This document shows, one piece after another, positions 46,002-56,064 of a stretch of DNA of 64,000 nt (position 1 is its first letter; the number at the start of each line of letters is the position of its first letter). The DNA is from Burkholderia ubonensis (GTDB taxonomy: Bacteria > Pseudomonadota > Gammaproteobacteria > Burkholderiales > Burkholderiaceae). Location of the stretch: assembly GCF_001718695.1 (NCBI RefSeq), contig NZ_CP013421.1, positions 248,001 through 312,000 of the forward strand, read 5' to 3'. Made by a program: the position numbers and the translations under genes. Below the pieces are notes generated by a model, which worked only from the letters and a program-made list of their open reading frames with translations, was not told where the DNA came from and did no database searches.

Positions 46002-49000
46002 TCAGAACTGGTAGCCCGCGCCGACGACCGCACCGAAGTCCGAGCGGCTGTTGCCCGTCACCGACGCCTTGACGACCCACTTGTCGTTTTGCGTCACGTA
46101 CGAGTAACCCGCCGCGAAACCTTGCTGGCCGCGGTAGTTCGCCGTCGCGGCCGATACCATCGAGCGACCCGGGGCGGTCGGTTGCGGCAACCCAGCAACC
46201 GCCATCGCCGACGCAACCCCACCGTACATATCCTTTTTGAGATCGTTGAACGAGTTGTACACCTGTCCGATACGCTGATCGGTGTAGCCGCGCGATGCAG
46301 CAGATGCCGATGCGATGTTGTCGTTCAACTGCTGCACGTTCACCGCATCCGTCGGCGCCGTACCGGCCGCCACGTTCGTGACCTGACGCTCGCTTCCCTT
46401 CGCACCGACCGAGAACGAGTTGTCGCGATCGGCCACCGATCCTTGGCCAACTGCGACAGCGTTCTTGCCGCTTGCGGTTGCAGTGGAACCGAATGATCCG
46501 GCATCCGCCCGCGAGATCCAGCTCGTATTGGCATCGGTTGCTTGCGCTTTGATTCGTTGATCGGTCTCCACAATCTTGAGAGCGGTATTGAGCTGGCCAA
46601 CGTTGACCGCATCGTTGTTGTTAGTGCCCGCTGCAACACCGGTCAGCACGCGATCGCCTGCGGTGCCGGAAAAATTCACCGATGTGCCACCGGATCCGGC
46701 ACCGACCGTGATTTGACCGTTCGGATCCTGCTGCTGGACCAAACCCGCCTTGCCGTTCGCGACATTGGACACATCTTGCTGCAGGTTCGTGATGTCGGTC
46801 GTGTTCTTCGCGACCTGCTGATTCGTCGCGTGGAGCTGCGAGCCGTTCACGGCGTCCGTGCTGGTTGCGCTGAGCGTACCGGCCTGCACGTTCGTGATCT
46901 TCGTACCTCCAGAACCGCCCCCGAGCGTAATGATGCTCTTGGAGCCGTCGTCGTATGTAACCGCCATCGCACCGAGTTGGTTAATGTTCGATTGGACGCT
47001 CTTCAGCTGCTTCACGTTCACCGCATCGGTATCGTCCACGCCGGCCGCGACGTTCTTCAGCACGACGGGCGACGCGGCATCGCCGCCGACGAGCGAAACG
47101 GAATTCAGCCGGTTGCCGTTCGTGTCCACGTCGTATTTCACGACGTTCTTCACGGCTTCGCCGGCCTGGTTCGACACGTTCGTGATCTGCTGCTCGAGAT
47201 CGGACTTCACGCCGAATAGTTGACCACCGTTGACCGCGTCTTTGCTGCCCGCCGCGACATTGCCGTCCGCGACATTGACAATCTTCGTCGTCGAACCGCC
47301 GTGCGCCGCATTGTAAGCGCCGGTGCTCGGATCAAACTGCAGCGCGTCCTGCTTGAGTGATGCGATATCGGTGGTGTTTGTCGTTACGCGTTGATCGATC
47401 GACGTGATCGTGTCACCTTGCGCGCCGATCTGCTGCTGCAGGCTTCCGGTTGCTTTCGACAACTGGCCGACGTTGACTGCATCGCTGCTCGCGACGCCAT
47501 CTGCGACATTCGAGACCTTCACGGGAGCATGTGCAGCCCCCCCGAGCGTAACGACGCTCTTATCGCTGCCGTCGTACTTGACATTCAGCTTGTCGGCTTC
47601 CTGAAGGTTGGCAACATTCGCGTTCGTCGTCGTCAAATTGCTCGACAGCGTCGACACGTTCGACGTCAAATTATCGACACGGGCTGTCTGCGTCGCAACA
47701 TTCTGATTGGTCGCGAACAGCTGCGAGCCGTTAACCGCATCAGTGCTCGTCGTATTCAGCGAACCAGACGCAACGTTCTTGATTGCCACCGGGCCAGCGG
47801 CACCACCCGAGAGTGTCACCGAATTGAGGCGATTGCCGTTTGCATCTGTGTCGTACACGACAGCGTTCTTCGTTGCACCACCGATTTGCGTATTTAGCTC
47901 GTCTTGCACATGCTTCAATTGCGCGCCGTTGATCGCATCGGTGCTCGTTGTCGATATATCGCCAGCAGCAACGTTGGTGATCTTTTGCGCCGAACCGCTG
48001 CCATGCGAGGCATCGTATGCACCAGCGGATGCCGACCACTGCAGCGCGTCCTGTTGCAGCGCACCAATGTTGGTCGTGTTCTGCGTGACCTGGCCACCGA
48101 TGTTCCTGATGTCGGTTGCGGTCTGCGTCACTTGGCCGCCGATTTTCGTGATGGCGTCGCCCTGTTTCGCGACAGTCTGATTTGTCGCATACAGTTGCGA
48201 GCCGTTGACGGCGTCCGTGCTCGCCGCGGACAGCTCACCCGCCTTGACGTTTGTCACCCTCGTGCCGTTCGGACCCGCGAGCGTGACGGAATCGAAGCCT
48301 TGCGGTCCATCGTATTTGACATTTCGTTTGTCGGCAGCTTGCAGGTTCGACACATCGGTCTGCGTACCGGCGAGGCTCGTACTGAGGTTCGTGACGCTCT
48401 GGTTGGTCGTACCGAGCGCCGTGCTCAGGTCTGTGACATTCCCTTGCAGATTCGTGATGTTCGAGACAGCGGAGGACAAGGACGACTGGATCGGTGAAAT
48501 CGCGCCACTCAATTGCCCGACGTTGACGGCATCGTTATTTCCCACGCCGTCTGCGATGTTGTGCAGGTTGACCGGACCGCTTGCGCCCGGGCCCCCGAGC
48601 GTCACGCTCGTATGCGCATCATTGTCGTACTGCACGGCATTCTTCGTGGCCGAACTGATCTGATTACTGACCGTCGTGCTGAGATTGCCGATCTGCGTGT
48701 TGACACTGTTCGTTACGCTGGTGCTCAGCGACGACAGACCACCGCTCAGTTGACCGACGTTCACCGCATCGTGCGCGTCCTTGCCGTCCGCCACATTCTT
48801 AATCGTCGTGCCGTTGCTTCCTTGCAGCGTCACCGTGTCGAAACCCGACTGCCCGTCATATTTCACGTTGCGGGTATCGGCCTGCTGCAACTGCGTAATA
48901 TCCGACGTGGCTGTGCTCAACGACGTGTTGATGTTCGTGACGCTCGTGCTTAGGTTCGCAACCGTCTGGTTGGTGGTGCTCAGCGACGTCTGAATGTTCG

Positions 49001-50387
49001 TAATGTTCTGGTTGATCGGCGCGACGGCCGTCCCGATGCTGCTATTCAACTGCTTAACGTTGACGGCATCGGCATCCGCTGTGCCGGCGGCCACGTTGTG
49101 TAGAGCGACCGGCGATGTTGCGCCGGTGCCGCCGAACGTCACACTGTCGTGCTTGCTGCTGTCATACAGAACCGCGTCTTTCGTTGCGTTGATGATCGAC
49201 GTACTCAGCGAGCTACCGAGATTGGAAATTTGCGTATTGACGTTGCCCTGCACGGTCGACAGACCCGCATTTAACTGCCCGACGTTTGTGGCGTCCGTGC
49301 TAGCAACACCAGCCTTCACGTTGCTGATCGTCGTGCCGCCGCTACCGTCCAGTGATATCGCGCTATGCGTGCTGTCCGTGTATTTCACGTTCTGCTTATC
49401 GGCAGCTTGCAGGTTGGTAATGTTACTGGTGGCAGTCGACAGCGAAGCGTTGATGTTCGTGATTTGACCGCCAATCGTCGTATTCAGCGTCGTCACACGA
49501 GCATCGACCGCATTGATGCTCGTGGTCAACCCATCGTTGACCGACTTCAGCTGAGAAATGTTGACAGCGTCCGTCGCGTCAACGCCAGCCGCGACATTCT
49601 TCAGCTGGCGTTCATTGCCGAGCGAGCCGAACGAGACAGCACCGCCGACCGGTGCAGCCGTTCCGCCAAACACCGGCTTGCTGGTATTGTTCGCTACGCC
49701 GACGCTTCCGGATCCGATGGCGATCTGATTGTCACCATTCGTCTGGGCGCCCGCACCAATCGCGACCGATTGGGTGCCTGCGGCACGTGTCTGCGTTGCA
49801 GCGTCGTAGGATGCGCCTGCCGAAACACCATCGCTTGTGGTCGGATTTGCACCACCGATCGCGACCGAGCGGTCGCCTTGTGCCAGGGCCGAGTGGCCAA
49901 GCGCAATCGAGCTGGTTCCGTGCGCATCAGCAACGTTGCCGAGCGCCATCGAATAATCGCCAATAGCAGCCGATTGGCGACCGATCGCAAGTGAGGTATT
50001 ACCTTGCGCGAGTGCGACAGTCCCAATCGCAGTCGCTGAATTGGCGACGGCCTGCGCGCCGGTCCCGATCGCGGTTGCACCGCCACCACTACCGCTCGTG
50101 TCTTTACTGTTCGCGTTAGCTCGGTCGCCGATCGCAATGCCAGCAAGACCGGCTTGCGCATTGTTCCCGGCCGTGTAGCTTGCAGTACTTGTGGCGACAT
50201 TCGAACCGTTCTTCGTCGCAACACAAAGCGGATTGGTGCCGTCAATACACTGTCCGGTGAGGGCGTTGTCCGGATTGCCTCGGTCTACGAAATTCGCGCT
50301 ACCGGTTGCATGCGCAATGCCAGCACCCAGGATGCCTACGCCCGCGAACATTGCCGTTACAAGCGTCGAGATTTGCTTCCTCTTCAT
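46002..50387 (-). CDS. YadA-type trimeric autotransporter adhesin
   Basis: A 1,461-residue surface adhesin. A Sec signal peptide (MKRKQISTLVTAMFAGVGIL, cut near AHA-TGS) without the extended ESPR leader of many Burkholderia homologues; a head of YadA-like beta-roll repeats (ATAIGTGAQAVANSATAIGT, SIALGHSALAQGDRSVAIG) over residues ~65-250; then a long stalk with 14 neck motifs of the type AGVDATDAVNVGQL or STDAVNGSQL separated by Ser/Thr/Asn-rich coiled-coil segments. The C-terminal ~85 residues (from RGYTDQRIGQVYNSFNDLKK) are the left-handed coiled coil and four-strand YadA anchor ending in YQF, which forms the trimeric outer-membrane pore. AAAGGA precedes the ATG. The many near-identical repeats offer scope for length change by recombination. 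Confidence 0.95.
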   Translation of the reverse strand: MKRKQISTLVTAMFAGVGILGAGIAHATGSANFVDRGNPDNALTGQCIDGTNPLCVATKNGSNVATSTASYTAGNNAQAGLAGIAIGDRANANSKDTSGSGGGATAIGTGAQAVANSATAIGTVALAQGNTSLAIGRQSAAIGDYSMALGNVADAHGTSSIALGHSALAQGDRSVAIGGANPTTSDGVSAGASYDAATQTRAAGTQSVAIGAGAQTNGDNQIAIGSGSVGVANNTSKPVFGGTAAPVGGAVSFGSLGNERQLKNVAAGVDATDAVNISQLKSVNDGLTTSINAVDARVTTLNTTIGGQITNINASLSTATSNITNLQAADKQNVKYTDSTHSAISLDGSGGTTISNVKAGVASTDATNVGQLNAGLSTVQGNVNTQISNLGSSLSTSIINATKDAVLYDSSKHDSVTFGGTGATSPVALHNVAAGTADADAVNVKQLNSSIGTAVAPINQNITNIQTSLSTTNQTVANLSTSVTNINTSLSTATSDITQLQQADTRNVKYDGQSGFDTVTLQGSNGTTIKNVADGKDAHDAVNVGQLSGGLSSLSTSVTNSVNTQIGNLSTTVSNQISSATKNAVQYDNDAHTSVTLGGPGASGPVNLHNIADGVGNNDAVNVGQLSGAISPIQSSLSSAVSNITNLQGNVTDLSTALGTTNQSVTNLSTSLAGTQTDVSNLQAADKRNVKYDGPQGFDSVTLAGPNGTRVTNVKAGELSAASTDAVNGSQLYATNQTVAKQGDAITKIGGQVTQTATDIRNIGGQVTQNTTNIGALQQDALQWSASAGAYDASHGSGSAQKITNVAAGDISTTSTDAINGAQLKHVQDELNTQIGGATKNAVVYDTDANGNRLNSVTLSGGAAGPVAIKNVASGSLNTTSTDAVNGSQLFATNQNVATQTARVDNLTSNVSTLSSNLTTTNANVANLQEADKLNVKYDGSDKSVVTLGGAAHAPVKVSNVADGVASSDAVNVGQLSKATGSLQQQIGAQGDTITSIDQRVTTNTTDIASLKQDALQFDPSTGAYNAAHGGSTTKIVNVADGNVAAGSKDAVNGGQLFGVKSDLEQQITNVSNQAGEAVKNVVKYDVDTNGNRLNSVSLVGGDAASPVVLKNVAAGVDDTDAVNVKQLKSVQSNINQLGAMAVTYDDGSKSIITLGGGSGGTKITNVQAGTLSATSTDAVNGSQLHATNQQVAKNTTDITNLQQDVSNVANGKAGLVQQQDPNGQITVGAGSGGTSVNFSGTAGDRVLTGVAAGTNNNDAVNVGQLNTALKIVETDQRIKAQATDANTSWISRADAGSFGSTATASGKNAVAVGQGSVADRDNSFSVGAKGSERQVTNVAAGTAPTDAVNVQQLNDNIASASAASRGYTDQRIGQVYNSFNDLKKDMYGGVASAMAVAGLPQPTAPGRSMVSAATANYRGQQGFAAGYSYVTQNDKWVVKASVTGNSRSDFGAVVGAGYQF

Positions 50388-51258
50388 ACGGTTCCTTTAG
50401 ACATATAGATATACTTCAAGATAATTAGTTAACCTAAATACAAATTCATGACGAGATTTTAATCAAGCTCGACCGATTTATTTATCTTGGCTGGCGCGTG
50501 GCATCACGTCCAGATCACCCGACAGGGACTTTTATTAATGCATCTCGAACACTCAAACAATCTCTTAACAAAAATTCGAGAGAATTTAATCGATGTGAGT
50601 AAGCAATGAAACCGCGGATTACACGCACCCCTATCTTCTGCCATCGATACCGTTAAGAGATTGCCTGCCCGAGAGCGCGACTGATCGTTATTAGATAGAA
50701 TGCATTTCTACGTGCGATTTCCTGTATTTCGAGTGCACGCAATCTACCCGTTCATGCATGCGATTTTCTCGTCATTATCGTGATGTGGCGACATCCAATG
50801 CCAATTCAATCTAGCCAGCATAGGCGGGCGCGACTGGCCATACTGGAAAATGCGAGCCGAATAAATTCACAATATGCAAGATGAATGGCGGCATCGAATT
50901 AATTCACATCCCAATGCCAAAAAATTAACCGGGCTCAATCTGGGTCAACCCGTTGCCGCTGGAGTGGATGCAATATTAATAGCATTCTCCGATTCAAGTG
51001 TTAACAAGTGTTAGATTCAGTGCGGATATCGCCGCCAAACGTTTGGAAAACACACGCAATTCGATTTCCGTAATTGAATAGCAAGACAAAAATGGACATT
51101 TAACCAGTACTCTCGATTCAATTTTCCGGATTATAAGAACTCAATGTATCGTCTCTTGCTTCAATATAGATCAATATCTTTTACACGATAGGAGATTCGC
51201 CGGCGTCGATGCCGGCCCAGAAGGATAGAGATGTTGGGAGCTGAAGCCGAACTGCTAG
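50388..51258. promoter_or_regulatory. 870-bp AT-rich region upstream of the trimeric adhesin
   Basis: No gene can be seen. The base composition is much richer in A+T than the surroundings, as expected for an H-NS-bound control region. Features include several AATTAATT-type tracts (about 50440, 50890) and a ribosome-binding site (AAAGGA) by the adhesin start. The promoter is not identifiable with confidence. An IS5 element inserted at 51259 marks the far edge. Confidence 0.55.
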
Positions 51259-52468
51259 GGAAACACTGATTTATCCAGCTTGGCGGTCATCGCTGACGTA
51301 GCCGAGAACGTTGTAGAAGGCAGTTCACGGAACGGATCCTCGATGATGAAGCGGCAGATGAGCTTTGCGGAAGCGGAAAGTGCGGGCAAGAAGCGCGTGA
51401 CCCGGCGTCAGCGTTTCCTGGACGAGATGGAGAAGCTCGTGCCGTGGCCGCGGTTGCTGACGGCGATCGAGCCGTACTATCCGAAGGGTGAGCGCGGCCG
51501 TCGGCCGATAGGTCTGGAGCGGATGCTTCGAATCTATTTCCTGCAGCAGTGGTACGGCCTGTCGGACGAAGGGCTGGAAGACGCGCTGTACGACAGCATC
51601 GCGATGCGTGCCTTCGCGGGAATCGATCTGGCTGTCGAGAATGTGCCGGATGCGACCACGCTGCTGAAGTTCCGGCGCCTGCTGCTCGAGCATGACCTGA
51701 CGCGCAAGCTGTTCGATGAGATCGGTATCTCGCTGTGCGAACGCGGGCTGATGATGAAGGAAGGTACCTTGGTCGACGCGACGATCATCGAAGCGCCGTC
51801 GTCGACCAAGAACGCCGAGAAGAGCCGCGACCCGGAGATGCATCAGACGAAGAAAGGAAACGCCTGGCACTTTGGGATGAAGGCCCATCTCGGGGTCGAC
51901 GCCGATTCGGGACTGGTTCACAGCGTGGTGGGCACGGCGGCCAACGTGTCGGACGTTTCGCAGGCTCACGCCCTGCTGCACGGGCATGAAGAGGAAGCGT
52001 TCGGCGACGCGGGCTACATCGGCGTGGACAAACGCGACGAAATGAACGGCAAGCTGGTGAAATGGCGTGTGGCGGCCAAGCGCGGAAAGATCAAGGCGAT
52101 GCAGGATGGCCCGCTGAAGGATCTGGTGACCACGGTCGAGCGAACCAAGGCGCAAATCCGCGCGCGGGTCGAGCATCCGTTTCATATCGTCAAGAACCTG
52201 TTCCGTTATCGCAAGGTGCGCTATAAGGGACTGGCCAAGAACACGGCGCAGCTGTTCAGTCTGTTCGCCCTGGCGAACCTGGTGATCGTACGAAACCGGC
52301 TGCGTTCGGCTCATGGGAGCAGTCCGTCATGCGCGTGAAAAATGCGAGCAGGGAGGCTCGTTTACGAGCCAACTGCACCGAAATGAGCGCCGATTCGATT
52401 CGTTATCCGGAAAGTTCGACGTCGTCTCACCTGAAACGTCGGCAGTTGGCCCATTAATCAGCATTTCC
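51259..52468 (+). mobile_element. IS5-family element (complete), copy 2, with CTAG target duplication
   Basis: 1,210 bp, nearly identical to the copy at 41821 (a few substitutions, e.g. GCAAGCTG versus GCAAGCTA). CTAG is present directly outside both ends (51255-51258 and 52469-52472), a clean 4-bp target duplication. It lies between the adhesin control region and the leftward gene train. Confidence 0.95.
51343..52338 (+). CDS. IS5-family transposase, copy 2
   Basis: A 331-residue protein identical in translation to copy 1 (41905-42900). The start is placed at the ATG equivalent to copy 1 rather than the upstream GTG. Intact and probably active. Confidence 0.92.
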   Translation: MMKRQMSFAEAESAGKKRVTRRQRFLDEMEKLVPWPRLLTAIEPYYPKGERGRRPIGLERMLRIYFLQQWYGLSDEGLEDALYDSIAMRAFAGIDLAVENVPDATTLLKFRRLLLEHDLTRKLFDEIGISLCERGLMMKEGTLVDATIIEAPSSTKNAEKSRDPEMHQTKKGNAWHFGMKAHLGVDADSGLVHSVVGTAANVSDVSQAHALLHGHEEEAFGDAGYIGVDKRDEMNGKLVKWRVAAKRGKIKAMQDGPLKDLVTTVERTKAQIRARVEHPFHIVKNLFRYRKVRYKGLAKNTAQLFSLFALANLVIVRNRLRSAHGSSPSCA

Positions 52469-52669
52469 CTAGGATGAGCACCGTCGCTCTGCGAGAAGAC
52501 GCCGGCATGTCGCATCGAACGTCGATGTTCGCATCGCGCATCACCATGGCGCCATACGCATCTATGCAACGGCGTGTGAGTTTGCGCGCGGCCTGAGGGG
52601 GTGACGCGAGCCGATCGTGACGCGAGTCAGATGCTAAGTGTCCGCGTGGACACATGCACTCAGACCGTG

Positions 52670-53030
52670 ATGACAGAGAAACAGGACCTTCGAAGCAGAC
52701 TGGTGGTTGGCCGCAGACGGGATGGCCGGCGGGAATTTGATGAAGATGCCGTGCGGGAGCTGGTCGAGTTTTGCCTGAGGCCGGGGGTATCGATCGCCCG
52801 GGCGGCCATGGACCATGACGTTAATCCGAACCAGTTGCGTCGCTGGATCTCGCGCCATCAGCAGCATACGCTGCAAACCCAGACGAGGCCGGACCCGCTG
52901 GTGATCGACGGCGTATCGATCGACATTCCGGGCACTGCACATCGGGCTCAAATGATTGCCGACGAGGCATACACGTCGTGCGCGCCCTCGCTTGTTGAAA
53001 ACGGAACGTCAGCTCCACACATTCACTATC
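52670..53030 (+). pseudogene. IS66-type OrfA (TnpA) fragment
   Basis: From ATG 52670 the product reads LRSRLVVGRRRDGRREFDED then AVRELVEFCLRPGVSIARAAMDHDVNPNQLRRWI, the HTH of IS66 TnpA-like proteins (usually GRRRDGRCxYD..AKRELVxxCLxPGVSVAxxAxxHGVNANxLRxWI). The match fades near 53030, where the tail of the next leftward gene begins. TnpB and TnpC are absent. 52473-52669 holds nothing else. Confidence 0.72.
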
Positions 53031-53506
53031 CGACTGCCTGGCAGCGGAGATTGGTTCGGCAGTGCCACGAACCGATGCAGCCGCTCGCACGCATCCTCAT
53101 AGCGATATTGCGGCACGCTCGCCAAGACTTCATCGAAACGCAGCAACACCCGCTCGATCGGCGGCCATTGCTCTGCCTGCAACTGCCACGGGAGGCCGTC
53201 CGTTGCCTGCTGGATGCACGCATCGAGCGCTGCCTCGACCTTCAGGAACAGATTGACGTCTGCCTCAGAGCGATCCTTGTCGAGAAGATAGAATGTCGTA
53301 TAAATAACGAGCAGCAGCGCGACCAAAGTCTGCGCCGTGCCATGCCCGGTGCGCAGGGTCGTCAGTACCAAGTGATTCTCTAACGAGATGTCCTGGATCA
53401 ATGCTGCCGGCAGGGGCAGCAGCATTTGTTTCGTGCGGACCTTACGCTTACGCAACATGTCGAGTGAACTCCGGCTTGATTGGGGTGAGTAATCGTTGAT
53501 ACGCAT
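53009..53506 (-). CDS. Hypothetical membrane-associated protein, C-terminus possibly cut
   Basis: 165 residues from ATG 53506 (MRINDYSPQSSRSSLDMLRK). A Lys/Arg-rich segment is followed by one membrane-like stretch (TLVALLLVIYTTFYLLD) and a helical C-terminal domain (EADVNLFLKVEAALDACIQQ, PPIERVLLRFDEVLASVPQ). The last residues run into the IS66 fragment, so the natural end may be lost. I do not recognise the family. It lies 60 bp downstream of the LysM-FecR gene on the same strand and probably shares its transcript. Confidence 0.6.
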   Translation of the reverse strand: MRINDYSPQSSRSSLDMLRKRKVRTKQMLLPLPAALIQDISLENHLVLTTLRTGHGTAQTLVALLLVIYTTFYLLDKDRSEADVNLFLKVEAALDACIQQATDGLPWQLQAEQWPPIERVLLRFDEVLASVPQYRYEDACERLHRFVALPNQSPLPGSRIVNVWS

Positions 53507-53566
53507 AGGAGTCGGTTGGGGACTGTCGCCCCTGGCCGGTACCAACGGCGCTCCGATGGACTTGAC

Positions 53567-54907
53567 TCATCGAGGCAGTGTCAGGGCACGAATCGGGCTC
53601 ATCTTGTCGTAGAAGCAGCCCGCCTCGAAGACCTCCATCTCGACGGCCCAGTAATAGTCGCCTGCGGTGAGATTCGAAACCATGATCTCTCGTCCCGACA
53701 ATCCTTCTTCGTCGATAATGGGGGCATGCAAGTCTGGCGATGACGACAACACAAAGCGATATCGGGTATGCGTGTCCGCGCCGGTCGGTGTCCAGCGGAA
53801 CACATAGCCTTTGGCCTGGGGCGTCGCGCTCGCGGCCAGCCCCATCTGCCTACGCTCGAACGCGTAGATGCGCGGCTCGCCTTCTAGACCGTTCGCATCC
53901 AGGGCGGTAATACGTACAAAGTACGTCCCGTCCGGCACCTCGCCAAACGTCGCGCGCGAAGTTTCAGTACGCGTCTGCCTGAACAGGTCCAACGCCCCGG
54001 CATCACGCGCGAGTTGCACGTGATACTGACGCGCGCCCGCGAGCGGCGCGAGATCGAACGTCACGTCCGGCTCGTCCTGTACCCGCTCCGGCTTAATAAG
54101 CGACGGCGCAGGCAACAGTTCGACGGCCTCCCCAATCTCACCCGCCGCACCCGCAATCAAACCGTAGTGAGCAGGTACCAGTGTGGGCTGACTGTCCGGA
54201 TCGGACGCGACCGTCACTGCTCCGTCCAGCACCTCGATGCGAGTTGCAGCATCACCTGCATCGGCATGCGTTCTGAACTGTGTGCCCCGCACGCCGGCCG
54301 TCACCGAAGGCGCGTGAATCTCGAAGCGGTCGTCGCGGTGCTTCAGATGCTTCACTTCACTATCGAGCGAACCGGGTTCCAAGCTAAACGCGCGCTCAAT
54401 CGTGTTCGTCAGGCACGTACGCCGCAGGGTCGTGAGGCGCAAATCACTATCGGACAACATGCTCACCAATGTGCCGTCCGGCAATTCGAGCGTTACGAAA
54501 CCAGTGTCTGCCGTGCGGACCCGGTCGCCCTCGTTCAACGACATACCGACAACAAGCGGCACAACAAGTCCGCCGGCGACGCGTTCGGCCGCCCCCTGAA
54601 CAGCAAGCACGCGTGCCGATAGCGATTCGCGCCGCAATCGCGCGACCGGTACTTTCAGCTCGACACCGGTACGCAAGCGCCGGGTTGCAGACACATGATT
54701 CACGCGAGCCAGCCGCCGCCAGTCTTGCGGGCTCTGCAAGTAGCGCTGGGCAATGCCGTACAGCGTATCGTTTGCCCGCGTCGTATAGTGCGTCATCTCG
54801 CTAACAGGGGGGCGGGCACTCGCCGCTAGGGGCACTACACTCGTCGCGACGAGCCACGTCGCACATAACGCATCACGGGCAACCCGTATGGAGGGAACAA
54901 AATTCAT
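53567..54907 (-). CDS. Exported LysM + FecR domain protein
   Basis: 446 residues from ATG 54907 (MNFVPSIRVARDALC...), with a signal peptide ending near ASA. Residues ~40-85 are a LysM-like domain (HYTTRANDTLYGIAQRYLQS) expected to bind peptidoglycan; ~115-270 are a FecR-type domain (RVRTADTGFVTLELPDGTLV, HAPSVTAGVRGTQFRTHAD, IEVLDGAVTV); the C-terminal part holds two fibronectin-like beta modules (FDLAPLAGARQYHVQLARD; GYVFRWTPTGADTHTRYRF). It is likely a periplasmic envelope-stress or sensing protein. Its ATG overlaps the stop of the H-NS gene upstream (ATGA), so they are coupled. Confidence 0.85.
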   Translation of the reverse strand: MNFVPSIRVARDALCATWLVATSVVPLAASARPPVSEMTHYTTRANDTLYGIAQRYLQSPQDWRRLARVNHVSATRRLRTGVELKVPVARLRRESLSARVLAVQGAAERVAGGLVVPLVVGMSLNEGDRVRTADTGFVTLELPDGTLVSMLSDSDLRLTTLRRTCLTNTIERAFSLEPGSLDSEVKHLKHRDDRFEIHAPSVTAGVRGTQFRTHADAGDAATRIEVLDGAVTVASDPDSQPTLVPAHYGLIAGAAGEIGEAVELLPAPSLIKPERVQDEPDVTFDLAPLAGARQYHVQLARDAGALDLFRQTRTETSRATFGEVPDGTYFVRITALDANGLEGEPRIYAFERRQMGLAASATPQAKGYVFRWTPTGADTHTRYRFVLSSSPDLHAPIIDEEGLSGREIMVSNLTAGDYYWAVEMEVFEAGCFYDKMSPIRALTLPR

Positions 54908-55218
54908 GACAATGCGGGTTTCAGGCGGCCTACGCTCCGTAGAGCCGCGGGGTTCTTGATCGCCATCCACTTCGGCGGTCGCCCCCGGCCGCTCCACGTT
55001 CGCCCGGTGGTGGGGTCGCGATAGCGCGGTGCCGAAAGGGATTTGCGTGGCGTGTGCGCCGGGCGCGCGTGGTAGCCGAGGTCTTCCGGCGTGATGCCGT
55101 ATTCGGCCATCGTCTACCTGATCGACACGACGATTTCGGCGATTTCCTGACGGCGCACTTCGTCGGCCTGCGCCTGCAGCTTGGCCAGTTGCGCCTTGAG
55201 TTGCGTATAGCGAGACAT
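54904..55218 (-). pseudogene. H-NS-family gene with in-frame TAG
   Basis: From ATG 55218 the frame reads MSRYTQLKAQLAKLQAQADE then VRRQEIAEIVVSIR and stops at TAG (55116-55114, codon 35). The same frame continues as TMAEYGITPEDLGYHA and ends with the H-NS DNA-binding domain YRDPTTGRTWSGRGRPPKWM. CAG to TAG (Gln) is the simplest cause. Without suppression the product is a 34-residue coiled-coil peptide; restart at ATG 55110 would give the 68-residue DNA-binding part alone. Either could interfere with other H-NS proteins. The 3' end overlaps the LysM-FecR gene. Confidence 0.85.
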
Positions 55219-55273
55219 GAGTTGTTCCTGTTAGTCCGCCCAGCGTGCCGGGCAGACGAAGTTCAGACGTCGA

Positions 55274-55969
55274 TCACTCGTCGGCGATTAAGGAATAGCC
55301 AATCCCCGCGGCGACCGCACCGATCAGAGGGGCCACCCAGAACAGCCACAGCTGGGCAAGCGCCTCCCCCCCTACCAGCAGCGCGGGACCTGTCGAACGC
55401 GCCGGGTTCACCGAGGTATTGGTCACCGGAATCGAGATTAGATGGATCAAGGTCAGGCACAAGCCGATCGCGATCGGAGCGAATCCGTCCGGTGCGCGCT
55501 TGTCGGTAGCCCCGAGAATGACGAATAGGAAAAAGAAGGTCATGGCCATCTCGGTGAGGAACGCCGCCATCATCGAGTAATGGCCCGGCGAATGATCGCC
55601 GAAACCGTTGGTGGCAAGGCCGCTGGCGATCGGATCGAAACCCGGTTTGCCGGAGGCCACCGCCACGAGGAAACAGGCAGCCAGAAACGCCCCGACCAAT
55701 TGCGAGACGACGTACGGCACGACTTCTCGCGCCGGGAAACGCCGCGCCACGGTCAATCCAAGTGTCACCGCCGGGTTCAGGTGACAGCCTGACACGTGAC
55801 CGATCGAAAACGCCATGGTCAGCACCGTCAAACCGAAGGCAAGCGATACGCCCACAAAACCGATGCCGAGATCCGGAAACGCGGCGGCCAGCACTGCACT
55901 GCCGCACCCGCCGAGCACGAGCCAAAAGGTGCCGAGCAGCTCAGCACCGAGACGTTTGAACAGAGGCAT
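55274..55969 (-). CDS. aqpZ: Aquaporin Z-like water channel
   Basis: 231 residues from ATG 55969 ([20 protein letters not shown]). Six membrane segments and two NPA boxes, [11 protein letters not shown] and [12 protein letters not shown]. The aromatic/arginine filter residues fit a water-selective channel (His in GHVSGCHL region, Arg after the second NPA). It lets water cross the inner membrane. The gene lies in the leftward train between the OmpA-like and H-NS genes but has its own spacing (about 95 bp upstream). Confidence 0.92.
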   Translation of the reverse strand: MPLFKRLGAELLGTFWLVLGGCGSAVLAAAFPDLGIGFVGVSLAFGLTVLTMAFSIGHVSGCHLNPAVTLGLTVARRFPAREVVPYVVSQLVGAFLAACFLVAVASGKPGFDPIASGLATNGFGDHSPGHYSMMAAFLTEMAMTFFFLFVILGATDKRAPDGFAPIAIGLCLTLIHLISIPVTNTSVNPARSTGPALLVGGEALAQLWLFWVAPLIGAVAAGIGYSLIADE

Positions 55970-56064
55970 GATGCACACTCCTTCACAAAGGGTACTTGAA
56001 TGAACAGCCTGCTCGGCACCGCGCGCCCGGCGATGCGAGTACATGCGGCGACGTGGTGGGAGCG

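Noticed and set aside
46002..50387. Repeat-rich stretch considered as a CRISPR or satellite array
   Set aside because: The repeats are in frame and encode neck motifs of a trimeric autotransporter; spacing and sequence vary as in protein repeats.
51325..52314. 329-codon leftward open frame inside the IS5 copies
   Set aside because: Antisense to the intact transposase; the same shadow appears in the other copy.
55274..55969. Aquaporin considered a glycerol facilitator
   Set aside because: The compact length and the residues around the two NPA boxes fit AqpZ better than GlpF, which has extra loop residues.
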